From positions 305,923 to 352,113 of the forward strand of contig NZ_ATTQ01000008.1 of NCBI RefSeq assembly GCF_000419765.1: 46,191 nucleotides of DNA, in the 5' to 3' direction. Below are positions 17,529 through 25,376 of the stretch, in pieces. Position 1 is the stretch's first letter; each line of letters opens with the position of its first letter. A program made the translations under genes and the position numbers. The notes beneath the pieces were generated by a model, which was not told the DNA's origin, ran no database searches, and was given only the letters and a program-made list of their open reading frames with translations. The stretch comes from Rhizobium mongolense USDA 1844 (GTDB lineage Bacteria; Pseudomonadota; Alphaproteobacteria; Rhizobiales; Rhizobiaceae).

Positions 17529-18476
17529 TTACCCTTTGACGGCGCCCGCCATCAGACCGCGCACGAAATAGCGGCCGGCGAGGACATAGACGATGAGCGT
17601 GGGCACGGCGGCGATCATCGCAGCGGCCATGTTGACATTGTATTCGACCACACCGGTCGAGGTATTCACGACATTGTTGAGCGCCACCGTCATCGGCATG
17701 GATTCACCGGTGCCGGCATAGGCGGAAGCGAACAGGAAGTCGTTCCAGATATTGGTGAATTGGTAGATCACAGTGACGACGATGATCGGCAGCGAATTTG
17801 GCAGCATGATGCGACGGAAAATCTGGAAGAAGCTGGCGCCGTCAACTTGCGCTGCCCTCACCAGTTCAGTCGGAAAGGCCTCGTAGAAATTGCGGAAGAA
17901 CAGCGTCGTGAAGCCCAAGCCGTAAACGACATGCACGAAGACCAGATTGACGGTCGGATTGCCGAACCCGAAGCTCATGCCCGTGGCGTTCTGGAGCGTG
18001 GCACCGAAGCGACCGAGTGCACCAAGGATCGTCGCCATCGGCAGCAGCACCGACTGGAACGGAATGAAGCAGGCAAACAGCATCAGCCCGAACACAAGCT
18101 TGTCGCCGGGAAAGCGCCATTTGGTCAGCACATAGCCGTTGAGCGCGCCCATGATGGTGGAGATCGCAACGGCAGGAACGACCATCTTGATCGAGTTCCA
18201 GAAATAGCCCTTGATGCCGGCGCAGGTCAGGCCGACGCAGGTCTCGCCCCAGGCCCGCAACCAAGGCTCGAAGGTTGGAGACTGAGGCAACGCTAGCATG
18301 TTGCCGTTCTGGATCTCGTCCATGGTCTTGAACGAGGTGACCAGCATCACGAAGAGGGGCATCAGATAAAGGATCGCGAAGATCACCAGCAGGCCGTAGA
18401 TGACGGTGCGAGTGATCCACCGGCGGCCATTGCCGCCTTGCGATATGGCAGTTGCTGAAGAGGCAACGGTACTCAT
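17529..18476 (-). CDS. Carbohydrate ABC transporter permease (MalG/GtsC type)
   Basis: This is an inner-membrane permease of 315 residues with six predicted transmembrane helices. The cytoplasmic EAA loop that docks with the ATPase is visible as ELVRAAQVDGASFFQIFRRI. The sequence around GYFWNSIKMVVPA and GALNGYVLTKWRFPGDKL matches the glucose/mannose (Gts-type) permease subgroup in my recollection. It overlaps the preceding permease gene by 4 bp (ATGA), a sign of translational coupling, and sits 3 bp from the ATPase gene. Confidence 0.93.
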   Translation of the reverse strand: MSTVASSATAISQGGNGRRWITRTVIYGLLVIFAILYLMPLFVMLVTSFKTMDEIQNGNMLALPQSPTFEPWLRAWGETCVGLTCAGIKGYFWNSIKMVVPAVAISTIMGALNGYVLTKWRFPGDKLVFGLMLFACFIPFQSVLLPMATILGALGRFGATLQNATGMSFGFGNPTVNLVFVHVVYGLGFTTLFFRNFYEAFPTELVRAAQVDGASFFQIFRRIMLPNSLPIIVVTVIYQFTNIWNDFLFASAYAGTGESMPMTVALNNVVNTSTGVVEYNVNMAAAMIAAVPTLIVYVLAGRYFVRGLMAGAVKG

Positions 18477-19426
18477 CGCGCCTTCTCCCGAAGTTCGGAG
18501 TAGAGATAGGGCACGATGATCGCCGAGATCGTCATCAGCATGATGATTGCGCTCGCCGAACCGACGGCCATTTCGTTTCGCTTGAAGGTGTATTCATACA
18601 TGAAATTGGAAGGCAGCCAGGCCGAGCCACCGGGACCGCCGCTCGTCAACGCGACGACCAGGTCATAGGACTTGATCGCCATATGGGCGAGCACGATGAA
18701 AGCCGACAGGAAGACCGGCCGCAGCATCGGGATGACGATGCGCCTGTAGAGCTGAAAGGTCGTTGCCCCGTCGATCTGGGCGGCTTTCATGATCTCGCCG
18801 TCGATGCCACGCAGACCCGCGAGAAACATCGCCATGACGAAACCGGAAGCCTGCCAGACGCCGGCGATCACCACGGTGTAGATGACGAAATCCTTGTTCT
18901 TGATCCAATCGAAATGGAAGCTCGTCCAGCCCCACTGATGCAGTGTCTGCTCAAGGCCGAGGCCCGGATCAAGAAACCACTTCCAGGCAACGCCCGTGAC
19001 AATGAAGGAAAGTGCCATCGGATAGAGGTAGATTGGCCGCAGCAACCCCTCGCCGCGGATCTTCTGGTCAAGCAGGATTGCCAGGAACAGGCCGAGCGCC
19101 AGACAGATTCCGACATAGAGAAAGCCGAAAATTCCCATGTTGGTAATCGAGGTGTACCAGCTCGACGGCGGATCGGTCTCAAACGTCCAGCGCCATAGCC
19201 TTTGATAGGCGCGCGGTCCCGTCAGCACATAGGATGGGAAAGTCTTCGAATTGGTGAAGGACAGATAGGCGGTCCAGACGATGAAACCATAAACAAAGAT
19301 CACAGTGACGGCGAAACTCGGCGCCAGCACGATCTTCGGCAGGACATCCTGCAGGCGGGAGCGGATGGAATTGCCTATTTTGCGTTCCGACGTCAGGTTG
19401 ATCTCGGGGGTCGCGACAGTGTTCAT
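18473..19426 (-). CDS. Carbohydrate ABC transporter permease (MalF/GtsB type)
   Basis: This is an inner-membrane permease of 317 residues with six to seven transmembrane helices. The EAA loop reads EIMKAAQIDGATTFQLYRRI. The N-terminal segment (SFAVTVIFVYGFIVWTAYLS) begins with a cytoplasmic extension of about 30 residues. It pairs with the downstream permease, whose gene overlaps its stop by 4 bp. It follows the binding-protein gene across an 85-bp gap that carries a strong stem-loop. Confidence 0.93.
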   Translation of the reverse strand: MNTVATPEINLTSERKIGNSIRSRLQDVLPKIVLAPSFAVTVIFVYGFIVWTAYLSFTNSKTFPSYVLTGPRAYQRLWRWTFETDPPSSWYTSITNMGIFGFLYVGICLALGLFLAILLDQKIRGEGLLRPIYLYPMALSFIVTGVAWKWFLDPGLGLEQTLHQWGWTSFHFDWIKNKDFVIYTVVIAGVWQASGFVMAMFLAGLRGIDGEIMKAAQIDGATTFQLYRRIVIPMLRPVFLSAFIVLAHMAIKSYDLVVALTSGGPGGSAWLPSNFMYEYTFKRNEMAVGSASAIIMLMTISAIIVPYLYSELREKAR

Positions 19427-19465
19427 GAAATCGTCCCCTCCCAGGGCCGCATCTGTGGCAAAACG

Positions 19466-19489
19466 CCTCCCCCGCCTGCGCGGGGAAGG
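19466..19489 (-). repeat. Intercistronic stem-loop after the sugar-binding protein gene
   Basis: The inverted repeat CCTcCCCCGC (19466-19475) and GCGGGGaAGG (19480-19489) encloses a 4-nt loop between the binding-protein stop (19512) and the first permease start (19426). GC-rich hairpins here commonly protect the upstream message from decay, so the binding protein is made in excess over the membrane subunits. There is no T run, so full termination is unlikely. Confidence 0.5.
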
Positions 19490-19511
19490 ATCCTATTTGA
19501 TCGATGGCAAG

Positions 19512-20768
19512 TTACTTGGCGTCGTCGATTGCCTTGACGAGCTCTTCCACGGCCTGATCAGAGGTCTTGATCTGTCCATGAACGAACTTGGACACGACGT
19601 CCTTGTAAGCATTGGCGACCGCTGGAGGAGCGCCATAGCCCTGGGCCAGCGAGCCGAACAGCGTGCCCCCTTCATTGGCAGCCTTGAGGTCGGCAATACC
19701 CTTCTTGCCGCAAGCATCGAAGTCGGTATCGGGGACGTCGGTGCGCGCAGGCACCGAGCCCTTGACGACGTTGAAGGCCGACTGGAAGCTCTTGGAGAGC
19801 GTGGCCGTGGCAAGCGCGACCTGCGCGGCCTTGCGGTCATCCGGCACATTGAACATGCCGAACATGTCGGAGTTGTAAATCACGCTGCCGTCCGTGCCCG
19901 GGAAGCGGTAGCAAAGGAAATCGGTATCCGGCGTCTTCTTCGCCGCCACGAATTCGCCCTTGGCCCAATCGCCCATGACCTGAACAAGTGCATCGCCCTT
20001 GATTACCATGGCGGTCGCCAGGTTCCAGTCACGGCCGGAGAAGTTCGGGTCGACATATTCCTTGATCTTGGCAAGGTTGTCGAAGGACTTCTTCATCGTG
20101 TCTGATTTCAACGACTCTTCGTCGAGGTCGTTGAAGGCCTTCTTGTAGAATTCCGGCCCGCCAGTGGAGAGCACGATCGAATCGAACATCGTCGCTTCCT
20201 GCCAGTTCTGACCACCAAGCGCCAGCGGAATGACGCCTGCAGCCTTGGCTTTTTCGAGCAGTGCGATCAGGTCGTCGAAGGTCTTGGGCTCCGTGCCGCC
20301 GATCTTTTCCATGACGGCCTTGTTGATCCAAAGCCAGTTGACCGAGTGTACGTTGACCGGAGCAGCAACCCATTTGCCGTCATAGACGGAGAATTTCTGA
20401 AGAGCCGCGGGCACAGACTTGTCCCACCCTTCCTTCGTCGCGGTCTCGGTGAGATCGCCCATGACACCTGCTTGCGCGTAGTCAAGCACCGTATAACCGA
20501 GCATCTGCGAGGCGGTCGGATAGGTACCGGCAGCAACCATGGCCTTGAGCGCGGTCATGGCAGCATCGCCGCCACCGCCGGCCACCGGCACGTCCTTCCA
20601 AGCAAAGCCTTCCTTGGAGAGGTCTTCCTTCAACACGTTGAGCGCCGCAGCTTCACCGCCGGACGTCCACCAGTGCAGCATCTGGACTTCCTTCACGTCG
20701 GCCGCGTAGGCCGCAGTACCTGCCATCATCACGGCAGCAACGGCTGCCGAGCCCAAAAACTTGCGCAT
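19512..20768 (-). CDS. Periplasmic sugar-binding protein, glucose/mannose (GtsA) type
   Basis: This is the substrate-binding component of the importer, 418 residues, exported to the periplasm. The signal peptide is residues 1-22 (cleavage after AYA). The mature start [20 protein letters not shown], together with [17 protein letters not shown], is characteristic of the glucose/mannose-binding GtsA/TtGBP branch of the family. The ATG at 20768 is chosen because a GGGAGGA sequence lies just upstream and it begins a proper signal peptide; the frame is open upstream to 20843. It is the first gene of the operon, so its promoter lies in 20769-20994. The true ligand may be a glycoside rather than free glucose, given the GH2 gene nearby. 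Confidence 0.92.
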   Translation of the reverse strand: MRKFLGSAAVAAVMMAGTAAYAADVKEVQMLHWWTSGGEAAALNVLKEDLSKEGFAWKDVPVAGGGGDAAMTALKAMVAAGTYPTASQMLGYTVLDYAQAGVMGDLTETATKEGWDKSVPAALQKFSVYDGKWVAAPVNVHSVNWLWINKAVMEKIGGTEPKTFDDLIALLEKAKAAGVIPLALGGQNWQEATMFDSIVLSTGGPEFYKKAFNDLDEESLKSDTMKKSFDNLAKIKEYVDPNFSGRDWNLATAMVIKGDALVQVMGDWAKGEFVAAKKTPDTDFLCYRFPGTDGSVIYNSDMFGMFNVPDDRKAAQVALATATLSKSFQSAFNVVKGSVPARTDVPDTDFDACGKKGIADLKAANEGGTLFGSLAQGYGAPPAVANAYKDVVSKFVHGQIKTSDQAVEELVKAIDDAK

Positions 20769-20878
20769 GATATTCCTCCCGTTCGCAAGTAAAGCGGCGA
20801 GACCCTCCTCGTCCGCCGATGTCTCCCGCAGTCGAAGCGGCAAACATGCCCCGCAACTCTCCCAGTCACGGTTGATAA

Positions 20879-20894
20879 TTTAAAGCGTTATAAA
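20879..20894. promoter_or_regulatory. Possible LacI-type operator upstream of the sugar ABC operon
   Basis: TTTAAAGCGTTATAAA is an AT-rich imperfect palindrome with a central GC/CG step, 6 of 8 positions matching across its centre, about 110 bp upstream of the binding-protein start. LacI-family operators usually are palindromes with a central CG, so it could be a site for the regulator encoded at 9777-10805. The evidence is weak: only one copy was found, and no equally clear match stands in front of the PhyH gene. Confidence 0.3.
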
Positions 20895-20994
20895 ACGAGC
20901 GGCGTCAAGTCTTTCTCGACTCGTGAGAAAAATCAGCCTTTACTGTATAAATTATTGAAAATATTTAACTTCGGCAGCCGCTTCCAGTGACCGC

Positions 20995-21819
20995 TTAGAA
21001 CGAGATTTCCTTTCGCGTGATTGCCGCACCCGGCAATATGGTAGCCAGCAGCGGCAGGTGATCGGAGGCCCGGCGCACGAGCGGTGTTGCGGTGACCGTC
21101 GCAGATGTCACGCCAATCCCGTCCGATACGAAAATATGGTCGATCCGCAGGATCGGCAGCCGGGAGGGATAGGTCGGGCGGGGACGCCGCGCGGCAAGCA
21201 ACTGCGTATCGCGGAAATGCCGCGCCAGCAGTTTGTAAGCCGGCGATGACGGGACAGCATTGAGATCGCCGCAGATGATCGCGGGAGCCGCCTGGAATTT
21301 CTGGCTTCCAATCCATTCCCTGCCGAGCAGCGTCGTCACCTGCCGAACCCGATCGATGCCGCGCAGGCCAAGATGCGTGTTCAGCAAGTTCAGATGAATT
21401 CCCGCCATTTCGATCTGCACCCATATCGCCCCCCGCATCTCGCCTACGGAGGGTAACGGCCCGGCTTTCATCAACCGGGTCGGCATGGCTGTCAGGATGG
21501 CATCGCCGTACTGCTCCTCCTCGACATGCAGCGCCGGATGAAAGTGGGCCTGCATCTTCAGGAGCGAAGCGATCGCATGTGCCTGGTCGATGCCGCCCGT
21601 ACGCTTGCGGCCGACATCCAGTTCCTGCAGCGCAATGATGTCCGCACCGGTTTGCGCGATCACATCGGCGATACGCGCCGGTTCGATCCGCCGGTCGGTG
21701 CCGATGCAGCTATGCACATTGTAGGTCAGGATTTTCAGTTCGCTGCCGGTTGATTGCGGCGGAACGGGAGAGAATGTGCTCATCCCGGGGGAACTAGCTT
21801 TCAGCCCGTTTCGTTCCAT
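20995..21819 (-). CDS. Endonuclease/exonuclease/phosphatase-family protein
   Basis: This is a metal-dependent phosphoesterase of the DNase I/sphingomyelinase/inositol-phosphatase fold, 274 residues from the ATG at 21819. The motifs are complete: LTYNVHSCIG, IIALQELD (catalytic Glu), LLNTHLGL, ICGDLNAVPSS (Asp/Asn pair), RIDHIFVS and RRASDHLPLLA (catalytic His). The start at 21819 is preceded by GGAG; other in-frame starts are at 21846 and 21783. No signal peptide is obvious. It is divergent from the LPG-synthase-like membrane gene with only about 29 bp between starts. Its location beside lipid-related genes suggests a phospholipid or phosphodiester substrate rather than DNA; that is inference. 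Confidence 0.88.
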   Translation of the reverse strand: MERNGLKASSPGMSTFSPVPPQSTGSELKILTYNVHSCIGTDRRIEPARIADVIAQTGADIIALQELDVGRKRTGGIDQAHAIASLLKMQAHFHPALHVEEEQYGDAILTAMPTRLMKAGPLPSVGEMRGAIWVQIEMAGIHLNLLNTHLGLRGIDRVRQVTTLLGREWIGSQKFQAAPAIICGDLNAVPSSPAYKLLARHFRDTQLLAARRPRPTYPSRLPILRIDHIFVSDGIGVTSATVTATPLVRRASDHLPLLATILPGAAITRKEISF

Positions 21820-21848
21820 CTGCGGAACTCCAACGAAACGGGGCATTT

Positions 21849-22820
21849 ATGTCCATCAAACGCGTGATTATCAATCTGGCGCTCGGTCTCGGCATGATGC
21901 TTGCGGCCTTTCTTCTCTACAGGGTCTTCAGCCGTTACACCTTGAGCGACGTCATGGAATCGATTGGCACGATACCGGGAGCCCGCATTCTCAGCGGCCT
22001 CGGCTTTGCGGCCGCCTCCTACCTCTGCCTGACCGGCTTCGACTGGCTGGCGCTGCGCTACGCCGGCAAGCCGCTGAGCTATCCGAGGGCCGCCATTGCC
22101 TCGTTCACCAGCCTCTCGATCGGCCATAATCTTGGCTTTGCTGCGCTGAGCAGCGGCGCTGTGCGCTACCGCTTCTATTCACGCTGGGGCTTGGATGCCG
22201 AAGAGGTTGCAAAGGTCATTCTGTTTTGCGGCGTGACCGTGAGCATCGGCCTTTCGGCCCTTGCGGGCATCGCCCTGCTCATCAATCCGCAGGATGCCGC
22301 AAATCTCTTGAAACTCGGCCCGGCCAGTCTGTTTGCCCTCGGCTGCGCCTGTCTCAGTCTGCCCGTAGTCTATGTCATTCTGTCCGCCATCGTCCGCGCG
22401 CCGCTGCATCTTTGGAAATGGTCTTTCGAAATGCCCCGCCTGAAGCTTGCATTGGGCCAGGTCGTCATCGGCACGGTGAACTTCATCTTCGTCGCGGCCT
22501 GCCTGCATCAGATGCTAGCCGTCCAAGGCCAGGCGAGCTACGTGCAAACGGCCACGGCATACGTGCTCGCCAATATCGCTGTCCTCGCTACCCACGTGCC
22601 TGGCGGTCTGGGCGTCATCGAGGCCACGGTCAGCTATGTCCTGCCCGGCGCCGCCTCGATAGGGGCACTGGTGGCCTTCAGGGTGATCTATTTTCTGATC
22701 CCGCTGCTGATCGGGCTGCCGGTCTTCGCAATCAGCGAAGTCGTCATTCCGAAGCCAAGGCAGCTGCCGTCAGAAGATCGCTCTCAACAGTCGGCTCATG
22801 CGCAGACGCAGCTTCTGTAG
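21849..22820 (+). CDS. Multi-pass membrane protein of the LPG synthase transmembrane (UPF0104) family
   Basis: This is an integral inner-membrane protein of 323 residues with seven or eight predicted hydrophobic helices. The pattern ASFTSLSIGHNLGFAALSSG followed by AVRYRFYSRWGL, and the later THVPGGLGVIEATVSYVLPG, is typical of the flippase-like domain of MprF/lysylphosphatidylglycerol synthase and UPF0104 proteins. The soluble aminoacyl-transferase domain of MprF is absent, so it cannot by itself attach lysine to lipid. It is divergent from the phosphoesterase gene, and its last 51 bp overlap the 3' end of the phospholipase D gene on the other strand. A role in moving or sensing lipids in the envelope is plausible but not shown. 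Confidence 0.87.
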   Translation: MSIKRVIINLALGLGMMLAAFLLYRVFSRYTLSDVMESIGTIPGARILSGLGFAAASYLCLTGFDWLALRYAGKPLSYPRAAIASFTSLSIGHNLGFAALSSGAVRYRFYSRWGLDAEEVAKVILFCGVTVSIGLSALAGIALLINPQDAANLLKLGPASLFALGCACLSLPVVYVILSAIVRAPLHLWKWSFEMPRLKLALGQVVIGTVNFIFVAACLHQMLAVQGQASYVQTATAYVLANIAVLATHVPGGLGVIEATVSYVLPGAASIGALVAFRVIYFLIPLLIGLPVFAISEVVIPKPRQLPSEDRSQQSAHAQTQLL

Positions 22821-24305
22821 CGGCCGGTAAGGTCGCCGGGGGTCCACGAAAGCAGTTCCGATCATCGGCGATGTCTCGCCTCGTGCAATATCGATCGCAA
22901 AGTGGCGAAGGCCGCGCTTGCGGATGTTCAGCGCCTCTATGGCGTTGAGCAAGGACCGCTTCGCCGTCTCCATGCCTTTGACAGCTTCGCTCGTCGCATC
23001 GAGATGCTCGGCAATCAGCCGGTGGCGAAACGACGTTATCGCCCGCCGGTGAGCAGCACTTTCCGCCTCGATCGCCAGGTCGCACTCCGTATCGAGCCCC
23101 TCCGAACGATTGTTGAGATTCGAAGAGCCGATGCGAATAAAACGGTCGTCGACGATGATAAGCTTCGAATGGATGACAACCTCCTGCTCGCCGCCCTTCC
23201 CGTCCGGGATCACCGGGTACATCACGCGCAGCCGGTCATAGCGATCGATGCGCTTCAGCCTGCGGATCAGCCGGTCGCGGTTGTGGCCCATTGCCAGCCT
23301 TTCGATCAGTCCGTGCGAACTCTTCGTAACCAGAACAGCAATCTCCGGGCCATCGGCCTCCTTGAGGCGTTTCGCGATGACCCGCGCCACGCCGAAGGAG
23401 GCAAGATATTGGGTCTCGATATAGATGTATTTCCTTGCCGCGTTTATGGCATCGCGCGTCAGCCGAAAGGCTTCAAACCGCCCGCGTTTGCCGATCCATC
23501 CTGGCTCGGTCAGTGCAATGGCCGCCGTCACATTCTCCATTTCCGGCGGGAGCGTATGCGGCCATGCCACGCCGCCCTGCGGAGCTATTTCGACCGGCTT
23601 GCCGGTCGCCTGCTTCCACCGCCGCCGACACACGTCGCCGATCAGCCGCGCAGCGCTGCCTGAGACCATCGACTGCATATCGTGCACAGGATCGTATGGC
23701 ACACCGTCCGGAGCCCTTCGAAGCGGATTGTCGGCCCGATGATCCGGCTCATCCCAGCGCCGGGCGGTCAAATCTACACCGCCGAGGAAACCGATGCTGT
23801 CGTCGATGGAAACCAGTTTCTGATGGTGGCAGCCACGCAGAGGATGGCGCAGATCGAAACGCAGGCTGATCTGCGGATGTGTGGAGAAGCCGTTTTCCTT
23901 GAAAAGCTTCAAGGATTTGCCGGAGTAGACCGGCCCCATGCCCCAGATCAATATCCGGATCTGCAGCCATGGATTTTCATCTGCCAGCGCCAGCAGAAGT
24001 TCGCCGAGCGTTTCCGAGCTTTGATGTGGCCTCAGCCGGATATCGGGATCGAAATCCCAGCCGATGATCCAGATCGAATGTCTTGCCTGTCGCAGAACCT
24101 CATCAAGCGCGGCGAAATAGGCAGCACCGTCAACCAGAAAAGCCGCCTTATCCGCTTTCCCAGTTCGCCAGACGTTTCGTCCGTTGCGGATAATGCCGCC
24201 CGGAATGACCGAAAGAGCGTTGCGGCGGCGGCGCGCGACCGTGGTGATATAATCAATTGCTTTTGTGGTCTTACGGCTATCGGAAACGGCTCGAAAATCG
24301 GTCAT
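22770..24305 (-). CDS. Phospholipase D-superfamily protein (cardiolipin synthase-like)
   Basis: This is a phosphatidyl-transfer or phosphodiesterase enzyme of 511 residues with two HKD catalytic motifs. The first is at His161-Lys163-Asp168 (HHQKLVSIDD) and the second at His379-Lys381-Asp386 (IHSKLIIVDD), followed by GSSNLNNRS. There is no N-terminal transmembrane pair as in ClsA-type cardiolipin synthases; the N-terminal 30 residues are basic (TTVARRRRNA), which would help membrane surface binding. Its 3' end overlaps the convergent membrane-protein gene by 51 bp. Together with the two preceding genes it forms a compact cluster that looks devoted to phospholipid turnover. Confidence 0.9.
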   Translation of the reverse strand: MTDFRAVSDSRKTTKAIDYITTVARRRRNALSVIPGGIIRNGRNVWRTGKADKAAFLVDGAAYFAALDEVLRQARHSIWIIGWDFDPDIRLRPHQSSETLGELLLALADENPWLQIRILIWGMGPVYSGKSLKLFKENGFSTHPQISLRFDLRHPLRGCHHQKLVSIDDSIGFLGGVDLTARRWDEPDHRADNPLRRAPDGVPYDPVHDMQSMVSGSAARLIGDVCRRRWKQATGKPVEIAPQGGVAWPHTLPPEMENVTAAIALTEPGWIGKRGRFEAFRLTRDAINAARKYIYIETQYLASFGVARVIAKRLKEADGPEIAVLVTKSSHGLIERLAMGHNRDRLIRRLKRIDRYDRLRVMYPVIPDGKGGEQEVVIHSKLIIVDDRFIRIGSSNLNNRSEGLDTECDLAIEAESAAHRRAITSFRHRLIAEHLDATSEAVKGMETAKRSLLNAIEALNIRKRGLRHFAIDIARGETSPMIGTAFVDPRRPYRPLQKLRLRMSRLLRAIF

Positions 24306-24497
24306 TCGTTGTCCAGCGCCCTTGAATATTATGCACAGGAAACGCCCAAAATGCGCGGCTTGTTCCCGGATGGAGAAAAAGGACCGGTTGTTTGTCGTGA
24401 TGCCGCCGCAATCTGCTCGACCGATGAAAGTCGTGAAATCCGCATTTGCCGCCTGCAGGCATTTGACGCGTTGCTAAGGCACCCGGGAGGAACCATC

Positions 24498-25262
24498 ATG
24501 CGCCAATACTCAGCCTGCATCGAATGGCTGTTCGCCGAACCCGGTGACCGTTTCGAAGACCGCATCTACCGCGCCAGCAAGGCAGGGTTGCCGGCAATCG
24601 AATTCTGGCGTTGGACGGACAAGGATCTCGGCGCGATTTCCGCTGCCCTCGGGCAGACCGGCCTGGCCGTATCCAGCATCGTGACAGAGCCGATGATTCC
24701 GTTGACAGATGCCACTAACAAGCAAATGTGGCTGGAAGGACTGGCCGCTTCGGTAAAGGTCGCCCAGAGGCTCGCCGCTCCTATCCTCATTGCACAGGCA
24801 GGTGACGATCTCCCCGGCCGCTCGCGGCAGGAGCAGCGCCTTGCTCTGACGGCTGCGCTGCGCGCCGGCGCCGATGTCCTGAAGGGCACGGGCGTGCGCC
24901 TCGGCGTCGAGCCACTGAACACCCGCATCGACCATATCGGTTATTTTCTGGAATCCACCCGCGAAGGCCTCGACATCGCTGACGAGATCGATCGCCCCGA
25001 AATCGGAATCGTCTACGATCTCTACCATTCGGCGGTAATGGATGAGCGAACGGAGGACGTGATCGGTGACCGGATTTCGCGCGTGTTTCATGTACACCTC
25101 GCAGACCATCCCGGTCGCAACGAACCCGGCTCCGGCCGCATCGATCTGGCGCACCGCCTCGACTGGCTGTTTGAGAGAGGATACGCAGGAAGCGTTGGAC
25201 TGGAGTATAGGCCGCTCACGCAAGGCGTTGCGGCGGTCAAAAATGCGATTGGCGTGCTTTGA
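24498..25262 (+). CDS. TIM-barrel sugar isomerase/epimerase family protein (hydroxypyruvate isomerase-like)
   Basis: This is a xylose-isomerase-like TIM barrel of 254 residues. CIEWLFAEPGDRFEDRIYRA, GLPAIEFWRW and VEPLNTRIDHIGYFL match hydroxypyruvate isomerase/OtnI-type proteins. Candidate metal ligands are Glu in GVEPLN, Asp in VYDLYHSAVM, His in RVFHVHLADHPGR and Glu in GLEYRP, so the active site looks intact. The start is ATG 24498, with GGGAGG 7 bp upstream; the open frame further upstream lies opposite the phospholipase D gene and is not real. It is a lone plus-strand gene that converges on glpV (114 bp between stops). A link with glycerol or C3 metabolism is attractive but not demonstrated. 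Confidence 0.85.
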   Translation: MRQYSACIEWLFAEPGDRFEDRIYRASKAGLPAIEFWRWTDKDLGAISAALGQTGLAVSSIVTEPMIPLTDATNKQMWLEGLAASVKVAQRLAAPILIAQAGDDLPGRSRQEQRLALTAALRAGADVLKGTGVRLGVEPLNTRIDHIGYFLESTREGLDIADEIDRPEIGIVYDLYHSAVMDERTEDVIGDRISRVFHVHLADHPGRNEPGSGRIDLAHRLDWLFERGYAGSVGLEYRPLTQGVAAVKNAIGVL

Positions 25263-25333
25263 TAGAGATCCGCTTGCAAGCTGCAATGACGCCGCGCATA
25301 TCGGAAGCATATGGGTCGCGGCGGCCATGCAGA

Positions 25334-25365
25334 GCGGGCCGGAAGCCTCGTTACTTCCGACCCGC
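25334..25365 (-). terminator. Stem-loop at the end of the glycerol operon
   Basis: A two-part inverted repeat (GCGGG at 25334-25338 with CCCGC at 25361-25365, and GGAAG at 25341-25345 with CTTCC at 25354-25358) lies 11 bp beyond the glpV stop, between two convergent genes. It could stop transcription from either side. There is no T run, so it may act as an mRNA 3'-end stabiliser rather than a classic terminator. Confidence 0.45.
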
Positions 25366-25376
25366 CTCGATGGCGA

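Noticed and set aside
16950..18296. A 448-codon plus-strand open frame across an ATPase and a permease gene
   Set aside because: It spans two real genes on the opposite strand and has an His/Asp/Arg-biased antisense composition.
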